Source of the DNA: an archaeon | GTDB taxonomy: Archaea; Aenigmatarchaeota; Aenigmatarchaeia; QMZP01; JAFGSV01 | Length of the DNA: 64,000 bases | NCBI GenBank assembly: GCA_028279705.1 | Contig: JANQNF010000001.1 | Coordinates: forward strand, 1 to 64,000 | Reading direction: 5' to 3' | Part shown: piece after piece, positions 58,175 through 64,000 of the stretch | Numbering within the stretch: the stretch's first letter is position 1 | How the letters are laid out: each line of letters opens with the position of its first letter | The notes under the pieces: model-generated | What the model was told of the DNA's origin: nothing | What the model saw: the letters and a program-made list of their open reading frames with translations, nothing else | Databases searched by the model: none | Made by a program: the position numbers and the translations under genes

Positions 58175-60202
58175 ATGGTACTATCCACTCCGAGGCTAAG
58201 TAACAACTTTCTTGCAGCCATGTACATAGTCATCCTGATAATATGGATAGTCAACATATCCATAGCCACCACGGTCATCAGCCAGCGAAATGCTTCTCTT
58301 GAGGGCATGTCGTCCTCTGGAGAGGTTCGTGTGTGCTCTTCTGATATACCCGAAATAACAGGATCCACGACGCATGTTTTAGTACAGGATCAGCCATTCT
58401 TTTACGATTTCAATGCTACACTGGAGGGTACTGGCGCGGTTTTTTTCTATGACAATGCACCACCTTTTGACATAACCACTGATACAGGGGCTGTCAATTT
58501 CACCCCCACCAACGACGACGTCGGCAATTATTCTGTTTCAATAACGACTTCAGAAGAATTCTGCTTCCTGCGTGACAGCATTATAGCGAGTTTCAACATA
58601 AGCAATGTCAACGACCCGCCTTACATGATATCGATATTCATGGAGAACTCGAGCAGCCCGGGTACAAATGCCACATACAATCTCACACCCGGCCCGAACC
58701 CACCTTACCTGAAAGTAATATCAGGCCAGATCGAGCTTTGGGAGGATGTGAGCTACAATATGAGCATAATCGCGGATGATCCTGATTTGTACATACCATT
58801 TTCGACTGAATTGATCGAATACGAGAACATCCCACCCGAACTGCTTTTTGTGCTAAGTAATGACACTGGCAGGGCTACTTTCATGCCAAACCAGAGCGAG
58901 GCAGACGTCGGTACATACAATTTCAAGTTCTATGTGGATGACGGTGAGGAGGCGGAAGAAACGGAACTCATAACATTCATCGTCAACATGGTAAACGACC
59001 TTCCTGTACTCGAAAACAAAACCATGCTCACACTCAGGACGGCTGATTCGGGTGTCCCATACTATCTCGATATAAATGCCACTGACGAGGAAACTCCGGA
59101 CCTTTTTTATAACATAACATTCCTTGAATGCAACCAGACGTTCAGAAACGTCTCCATGCAGAATTGCAGCATATTCGGGATAGACAGTGTCACGGGTGTC
59201 ATAGATTTCTCTCCATTGTTTGAAGAAATAGGCAATTACACTATAAATTACACTGTGACTGACGGCGGCGGCGCAAGTGACTGGCATGTCGGCAATTTCA
59301 CCATAGTCGAGTATACGAACCATCCGCCTAACATAACTGAATGGAACCCGACCGAATACAACGTTACCATGTACGAAGGCCAGACACAGACGTTCACTAT
59401 AACAGTCGAGGATCCTGACAGTGGTACAAATGTCGCAAATGTAATGTGGTATTTCGACGGCAATCCCGTGACAATCGAGAGTGTGTACAATTATACTTTC
59501 TCGCCCGGATACGAAGATTCCGGTACGTACAACATAACGGTCGTTGCAGACGACGGGCACCATCTAATGCCCCTTAGCGATTCACACCAGTGGAATCTGA
59601 TAGTGCTTGACAGAGAACCTATCACCGTCTCCACGGGTGGTAGAGGGAGAGGTACTTTCGGTGGCGTACTCTGTACCGAAAACTGGAGGTGCACCGCCTG
59701 GTCCGAGTGTTTCACAGACGGCACCCAGATAAGGACGTGCATAGACCTTTCGGAATGTGGCACCACCAACAATATTCCGTGGCAAAGCAGGCATTGCACT
59801 TACACACCAAGCCCCTCATGCTACGACGGGATAGAGAACTGCCATGACGGGTCCTGCGAGGTACTGACTGACTGCGGCGGTCCTTGCTCATCTTGTCCGA
59901 CATGTTCGGACAATATCCTCAACTGTCACGTGAATGGGTTGTGTGAAGAAGGTGTTGACTGCGGCGGCCCGTGCAAACCTTGCACAGATCTTCCGAATGT
60001 CCCTGTCTGCGGAAACGAAATATGCGAAGCTGGTGAACTCAATGAATGCCCGGAGGACTGCATCGATTTCTGGGTTGACGTCATGATATTCGTGCTCATA
60101 CTGATATTATTAATAGTAACATCGATACTACTATACATATACAGGAAAGAGACCGTGCTGCTCTATGTCTACAGGAGAGTGAGAGGAGAGAACAATGATT
60201 GA
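58175..60202 (+). CDS. Surface protein with cadherin/Ig-like repeats, TSP1-like and Cys-rich motifs, C-terminal TM
   Basis: 675 residues. An N-terminal span (FLAAMYIVILIIWIVNISIA) is followed by four putative Ig/cadherin-like domains with recurring VGTYNFKFYVDDGEE/IGNYTINYTVTDGGG and NDPPY/NDLPV linkers. Then comes a thrombospondin-1-like motif (CTENWRCTAWSECFTDGTQ) and two copies of a short Cys unit (CYDGIENCHDGSCE..DCGGPCSSC and CSDNILNCHVNGLCE..DCGGPCKPC). The C-terminal span (WVDVMIFVLILILLIVTSILLYIY) ends in a basic tail inside. The TSP1-like motif matches the one in the first gene of the window. It overlaps the next gene by 8 bases. Confidence 0.86.
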   Translation: MVLSTPRLSNNFLAAMYIVILIIWIVNISIATTVISQRNASLEGMSSSGEVRVCSSDIPEITGSTTHVLVQDQPFFYDFNATLEGTGAVFFYDNAPPFDITTDTGAVNFTPTNDDVGNYSVSITTSEEFCFLRDSIIASFNISNVNDPPYMISIFMENSSSPGTNATYNLTPGPNPPYLKVISGQIELWEDVSYNMSIIADDPDLYIPFSTELIEYENIPPELLFVLSNDTGRATFMPNQSEADVGTYNFKFYVDDGEEAEETELITFIVNMVNDLPVLENKTMLTLRTADSGVPYYLDINATDEETPDLFYNITFLECNQTFRNVSMQNCSIFGIDSVTGVIDFSPLFEEIGNYTINYTVTDGGGASDWHVGNFTIVEYTNHPPNITEWNPTEYNVTMYEGQTQTFTITVEDPDSGTNVANVMWYFDGNPVTIESVYNYTFSPGYEDSGTYNITVVADDGHHLMPLSDSHQWNLIVLDREPITVSTGGRGRGTFGGVLCTENWRCTAWSECFTDGTQIRTCIDLSECGTTNNIPWQSRHCTYTPSPSCYDGIENCHDGSCEVLTDCGGPCSSCPTCSDNILNCHVNGLCEEGVDCGGPCKPCTDLPNVPVCGNEICEAGELNECPEDCIDFWVDVMIFVLILILLIVTSILLYIYRKETVLLYVYRRVRGENND

Positions 60203-61298
60203 GCTGAGATACCTGCTGGTCGCAGTCGCTTGCGTTCTGGTACTTTTGATTTCACTCATTTTAATGAAATACAGGAAACTCCTCCGGACAAAAGAAGTCA
60301 ACATTAGCAAGGAAGAAGTCGTCTGTAGGATATTTACAAGGAAGATAAAGGAACTTGAGGAATCCGGTGAAAACCAGGATCCGAAGGAACTTTTCAATAA
60401 GCTCAACAAGACGATGAGGGGATTCTTCAGCGAACTTTACGACATTGAATACGAATTTGCTTACGTTGAACTGAACGAGGAGCTTGTCAAAAAGGATGTG
60501 AGCGAAGACATAAGAAACGCGATCATAGATTACACGATGAACATGGCAGAATCCGAGTATAGCAACCATGCCATGACGGGACAGGAATTCTATTACCTGC
60601 TAGGAAAATCGATAAAAATAATAGAAAAAGTTTCGCAATACACTGAAGAGAAACCTGGGGAGAAGCAGCCCGAAACTGTGGAGTCCATGCCCGATGCAGC
60701 AGAGAAGCAAAAACCTTCTGAAGAAAAGCCGTCAGAACCTGTTGCAGATGTCAGGGGTGTTCCCTCTCCAAAGCCAGAACCCGTTCCCGTGACCAAAGGT
60801 GTGCAAAAGGTTCCAGTTCCAGATGCGCTTCCCGTGGACAAGGCTCCGAAGCCTTCGGAGAAAATGACGGAAACTCAGGATACGGAGATATTTGAAGCAT
60901 TCGAAAGTTCGGATGAATTCTCAAAGCCGTCCGCTGCAAAAATGCAGAAGAAAATCAAACCAGAAAAGAAAATCACGACTGACAAGCCAGAAACTGTCAC
61001 CAAGCCTGAAAAAAAGCCCGAGATTCACGAAGACAAGCAAGAGGTACAGGCCGCCATAATACCAAAAACTGACAAGACCAAGGTTGACAAAATCAGGCAC
61101 ATGCTTTTTGCCGCCGAGATGGGCATTTCTGAAAACAAGCCAGCAGAAGCCATGGATAATTACCGAGACCTCAGAATAATATATGATAGCCTGACCCCTG
61201 AAATGAAGCTGAAGATAAATCCTGAGACTAAAAGAATAATAGCTTTATACAATTCACTCCTTGCAAAATTCAAGGACACACTTCTCGGAAATAAATGA
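60195..61298 (+). CDS. Membrane-anchored cytoplasmic protein with Lys/Pro-rich linker
   Basis: 367 residues. An N-terminal span (LLVAVACVLVLLISLILM) leads to a helical domain (about 40-150, FTRKIKELEESG..LNKTMRGFFSELYDIEYEF), a disordered Pro/Glu/Lys linker (150-290, repeated KPEKK and PEK units) and a C-terminal helical hairpin (about 300-360, KIRHMLFAAEMGISENKPAEAMDNYRDLRIIYDSL) of TPR-like look. It is co-translated with the surface protein at 58175 and ends 3 bases from the convergent VWA gene. It may be the inside partner of the anchored proteins. Function unknown. Confidence 0.8.
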   Translation: MIELRYLLVAVACVLVLLISLILMKYRKLLRTKEVNISKEEVVCRIFTRKIKELEESGENQDPKELFNKLNKTMRGFFSELYDIEYEFAYVELNEELVKKDVSEDIRNAIIDYTMNMAESEYSNHAMTGQEFYYLLGKSIKIIEKVSQYTEEKPGEKQPETVESMPDAAEKQKPSEEKPSEPVADVRGVPSPKPEPVPVTKGVQKVPVPDALPVDKAPKPSEKMTETQDTEIFEAFESSDEFSKPSAAKMQKKIKPEKKITTDKPETVTKPEKKPEIHEDKQEVQAAIIPKTDKTKVDKIRHMLFAAEMGISENKPAEAMDNYRDLRIIYDSLTPEMKLKINPETKRIIALYNSLLAKFKDTLLGNK

Positions 61299-61301
61299 CA
61301 T

Positions 61302-62234
61302 TTACGGTATCGTCCTGTACTTGGTGTTGACAAGCACGAGTTCTGCTAGGAAGAGCGCGAGCGCGAGCAGCATGAGATAAGACGTCATGTCGACCGAAAT
61401 TTTACGGTCACTTCCGCTGGCTATCAATTCAAAGGTCTCACGAAGCTCCTGCCCTGTTTTCGTCCTGTAGAAGCTGCCGCCGGTTTCATTTGCCAGCATT
61501 TCCAGAGTCTCAACGTCGACGCCGACATAAAACGTCGTGTTCGCCAGTACGGCCCCTTCCTCAGTTCCTATGGCTATCGTGTTTATGGTCACGTCGAATC
61601 TCTTGGCATACTCGAGCGCGTCGTCCACGGGAACGCCTATGTTACTCTCCCCGTCAGTTATCAGGATGATTGATTTCCTTTTTTCACCCGCGAGAAGGAT
61701 GTCGGTCGATGATACTATGGCTTCTCCCATTGCCGTCCCGCCGGCTATGAGAATATCGACGTTCTTGATGGCTTCCTTGACACTTTCCTTGTCGTCCGTA
61801 AGCTCCTTTTCGACAAACCCGGTTCCTGCAAAAGACAGTACGCCTATCTTGGTGCCTTCTGTTACAGTTTCCACGAAAAGACCTGCGGCGTCCTTTGCGG
61901 CCTCAAGCCTGTTACCTTCATAATCCTGCGCAAGCATGCTCGCGGAGGCGTCTATTGCCAATGCAAAGTCGAAATCAGTGACAACTCCCTCGAAGATCAG
62001 AATCACACCAGAAACGGCCATTATCAGGAACGCGAGGGTGAGTACCCTCACTGCCAGCAGCGGATAATTTTTGCTCAGTATCTTCCTGCCGAAGACTTCT
62101 TCCATCGCCTTATAATTCGCAAACATCATGGCCTTCCTTTCTATCTTCCTGAGGCTGAAGAAATGTACCAGCATTAGTATTGGCACAAAAACGAAAAACC
62201 AGAGATACAGCGGATTGGCAAATGTTATCTCAAT
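61302..62234 (-). CDS. VWA-domain membrane protein (BatA-like), probable AUU start
   Basis: 310 residues if started at the ATT at 62234. N-terminal hydrophobic ITFANPLYLWFFVFVPILMLVHFF and a second span (LLAVRVLTLAFLIMAVSGVIL) flank the cytoplasmic loop. The VWA domain has the MIDAS motif DASASM, then GGTAMGEAI and LITDGESNIG. A C-terminal span ends the chain. The order is that of BatA/BatB proteins. The only usual in-frame start is a GTG at 62186, which would cut the first span in half, whereas AGGAGG at 62248-62243 lies eight bases before ATT-GAG. The start overlaps the DUF58 stop. It acts with MoxR and DUF58 proteins, probably in assembly of envelope complexes. Confidence 0.85.
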   Translation of the reverse strand: MEITFANPLYLWFFVFVPILMLVHFFSLRKIERKAMMFANYKAMEEVFGRKILSKNYPLLAVRVLTLAFLIMAVSGVILIFEGVVTDFDFALAIDASASMLAQDYEGNRLEAAKDAAGLFVETVTEGTKIGVLSFAGTGFVEKELTDDKESVKEAIKNVDILIAGGTAMGEAIVSSTDILLAGEKRKSIILITDGESNIGVPVDDALEYAKRFDVTINTIAIGTEEGAVLANTTFYVGVDVETLEMLANETGGSFYRTKTGQELRETFELIASGSDRKISVDMTSYLMLLALALFLAELVLVNTKYRTIP

Positions 62235-63118
62235 ACCAATTCCCTCCTTTTAAGGAACTTAATCAGGGGCGTGACGAATTCCTCGTCCGTTGATACGTCA
62301 ACGAAATCCCAGTTACCGGATCCGAGTGACGTCTTTATTTTTTCCTCTTTCAACTTGACACTGTTTTCATATTCCATCATGTCATTTTCATTGCTGTCTA
62401 TGAGCATCTCCTTGTCTGAAAATGGATCTGATATGACCACCTGACCCACACCGCGCGGCAGTTCCCGGTCTCTTGGATCCCTCACCATTATAGCCACCCC
62501 GTCGAACTTTCCCGAAGAAATCCTTATATTTTTTTCCCATCCATCTTCGAGCCCTATGAAATCCGATATTATGAATGCCATGCTGTTCTCTCCTACCGTG
62601 TTCATTATGAACTTAAGCGCACTTCCCAGATTGTAATTGCCCCCGTAATAGCTGGCTGTCAGAAGCTGCTTGAGCATCACATAGAAATGCTTGTCCCCCT
62701 TTCCCGGTTCCACGAACTTCACCACCTTGTCCGTGAACAAAACCAGTGAGACCTGGTCCCCGCTCTGTAGTATGAAATGTGCCAGTGCGGCTGCGACCTC
62801 TGCCGCATATTCGTATTTCATTTTTTTCGTTGAACCGAAGAGCATGCTGGAGCTGACATCGACGAGAATGAACACGTTCATGTCCCTCTCTTCCTTGAAC
62901 CTCCTTATGAGGAGCCTGTTGGCCCTCTTGCTCGCTCTCCAGTCTATGGTCGACGCGTCGTCGGTTTCTGTGTATTCCCTGAAATCCTCGAATTCAAGAC
63001 CCTTTCCCTTGAAAACGCGCCTGTATCTGCTCATTATCTTCGCTTCTGTGAGTACTTTAAGTGCTACTTCGAGCTCCCTTATGACAGAAGCAACGTTCAT
63101 CCTCAGCTGTTCTACCAT
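62225..63118 (-). CDS. DUF58 family protein
   Basis: 297 residues. The DUF58 signature DDASTIDWRASKRANRLLIR is present, after FKGKGLEFEDFREY. A VWA-like fold follows with DVSSSML as a MIDAS-type loop and FIISDFIGLED. DUF58 proteins are encoded next to MoxR ATPases in bacteria and archaea and are thought to act with them in metal-dependent folding or activation of partners. The start abuts the moxR stop with no gap, and its 3' end contains the ribosome site of the VWA gene. Confidence 0.92.
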   Translation of the reverse strand: MVEQLRMNVASVIRELEVALKVLTEAKIMSRYRRVFKGKGLEFEDFREYTETDDASTIDWRASKRANRLLIRRFKEERDMNVFILVDVSSSMLFGSTKKMKYEYAAEVAAALAHFILQSGDQVSLVLFTDKVVKFVEPGKGDKHFYVMLKQLLTASYYGGNYNLGSALKFIMNTVGENSMAFIISDFIGLEDGWEKNIRISSGKFDGVAIMVRDPRDRELPRGVGQVVISDPFSDKEMLIDSNENDMMEYENSVKLKEEKIKTSLGSGNWDFVDVSTDEEFVTPLIKFLKRRELVLR

Positions 63119-64000
63119 TTACGGCACCGGTACTTTTGAAAGAATTTCCGAGACTATACGGTCTGTGCTCAGGTTCTCTCCCAGCCCCTCATAATTCAGT
63201 ATGATCCTGTGCCTGAGGACATTGTATGCGACGTTCTTTACGTGGGATGGTGTCACGAACGTATCACCTTTCAGCATGGCATTTGCCTTTGAAGCCGCAA
63301 ACAAGAAAATGGACGCCCTCGGCGAAGCTCCCCATTCAATATACTTGCCGAGATCCACTCCGAACTTTTTCGGGTCCCTCGTGGCCTCGACCAGCTGCAC
63401 TATATAACGCTCGACTTCCGGGCTGACGTACACCATTTTTGCAGCTTCCTGCATTTCCACCACTTTCTGAGGGCTGGTGACTGCCTTCAACCCGTATTCC
63501 TCGAATGCCTTCACTTGTATGTTCCTCTTGATGACCTCGACCTCTTCTTCGAACGTGGGATAGCCCATGTTTATCTGGAATATGAACCTGTCCACCTGTG
63601 CTTCCGGAAGGGGATAAGTTCCGCTGGTTTCTATGGGGTTCTCGGTCGCCAGGACGAAGAATGGATTTGCCATGGGAAACGTTTCCTTACCTATAGTTAC
63701 CTGCTTCTCAGCCATCGCCTCGAGCATGGCAGACTGCACTTTTGGAGGTGCCCTGTTGATCTCGTCTGCGAGCACGAAATTAGCGAATATCGGACCCTTT
63801 ATCACGTGGAACCCTTTTTGCTCGGTGTACGTCGTGAGTCCTGTTATATCGGTCGGAAGCAGGTCTACGGTGAATTGTATCCTGCTGAAGATACCGCCAG
63901 TGGCAGCGGCAAGCGATCTTATGAGGACGGTCTTTGCTATACCAGGAACACCCTCAAGCAGGATATGACCGTTTGCCAGCAGGCCGTTAATGAGATTATC
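63119..64000 (-). CDS. MoxR-type AAA+ ATPase (5' end outside window)
   Basis: At least 294 residues. The frame stays open to the window edge, so the N-terminus is missing. A GTG at 63805 would drop the P-loop and is not the start. Walker A GVPGIAKT, Walker B FVLADEINRAPP, sensor 1 FFVLATENPIE and the arginine-finger region EAQVDRFIFQ are all present, as is the C-terminal lid (WGASPRASIFLFAASKANAM). MoxR ATPases act as chaperones for VWA-domain partners, which matches the DUF58 and VWA genes that follow in the same operon. Confidence 0.95.
   Translation of the reverse strand, partial: DNLINGLLANGHILLEGVPGIAKTVLIRSLAAATGGIFSRIQFTVDLLPTDITGLTTYTEQKGFHVIKGPIFANFVLADEINRAPPKVQSAMLEAMAEKQVTIGKETFPMANPFFVLATENPIETSGTYPLPEAQVDRFIFQINMGYPTFEEEVEVIKRNIQVKAFEEYGLKAVTSPQKVVEMQEAAKMVYVSPEVERYIVQLVEATRDPKKFGVDLGKYIEWGASPRASIFLFAASKANAMLKGDTFVTPSHVKNVAYNVLRHRIILNYEGLGENLSTDRIVSEILSKVPVP

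Noticed and set aside
1-64000. tRNA, rRNA, insertion sequence or origin of replication
   Set aside because: I saw no cloverleaf with a TTC-arm box, no rRNA motif, no transposase and no clustered origin boxes while reading. A tRNAscan/Infernal run would be needed to exclude small RNAs.

Overview
The window comes from an archaeon. It holds an archaeal-type fructose-1,6-bisphosphate aldolase/phosphatase, a short archaeal triosephosphate isomerase, the Dph2-type diphthamide enzyme, PCNA and a DUF357 protein. Many first genes have a TATA-like box about 25 bases before the start codon and no leader, while genes inside operons carry GGTGA/GAGGTGAT-type ribosome sites. The abundance of large secreted proteins with Ig-like, thrombospondin-1-like, GLUG, LVIVD and FG-GAP modules and dense N-glycosylation sequons suggests an uncultivated DPANN-like lineage (Aenigmarchaeota/Diapherotrites type). 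That placement is inference only. No tRNA, rRNA, CRISPR array, transposase or phage structural gene was seen, and no gene-free stretch exceeds about 220 bases.

Layout. 1-4991: end of a surface protein with an alkaline-phosphatase-fold domain, a membrane segment and a long cytoplasmic coiled coil. 5061-13572: housekeeping block (FBP aldolase/phosphatase; tpiA-HIT-phosphohexomutase operon; class II HMG-CoA reductase; dph2; small membrane and DUF proteins; an OB-fold protein followed by PCNA). 13684-21325: two adjacent surface proteins made of LVIVD beta-propeller repeats and tail-fibre-like VGIGT motifs. 21367-24277: a membrane AP-superfamily phosphohydrolase overlapping a CysD-type ATP sulfurylase subunit. 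24336-26690: a GLUG-repeat secreted protein. 26907-42418: a giant 3757-residue Cys-rich protein with a subtilisin domain, joined by 4-base stop/start overlaps to a GT-C-like membrane protein, a GT2, a radical SAM/SPASM enzyme and a GT4. 42490-47449: adenylylsulfate kinase, GT2, a DUF6625-like glycan protein, a two-gene ABC-2 glycan exporter and a sugar-nucleotide epimerase. 47484-61298: about ten membrane-anchored or secreted beta-rich proteins, including an RCC1 propeller placed inside an Ig-like domain and a seven-site FG-GAP propeller. 61302-64000, minus strand: MoxR ATPase, DUF58 protein and VWA membrane protein.

How the genes may work together (inference). The central locus looks like a factory for a glycosylated, probably sulfated cell surface. 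Gluconeogenic and hexose-phosphate enzymes supply sugar phosphates, the epimerase and glycosyltransferases build a glycan, CysD and CysC activate sulfate to APS/PAPS, the ABC-2 pair exports glycan, and the giant Cys-rich protein is a likely acceptor because it is translationally coupled to the glycosyltransferases. The MoxR-DUF58-VWA set faces the Ig-like anchored proteins and may help assemble or insert them. Missing pieces are CysN, a recognisable sulfotransferase and a recognisable oligosaccharyltransferase, none of which is visible here.
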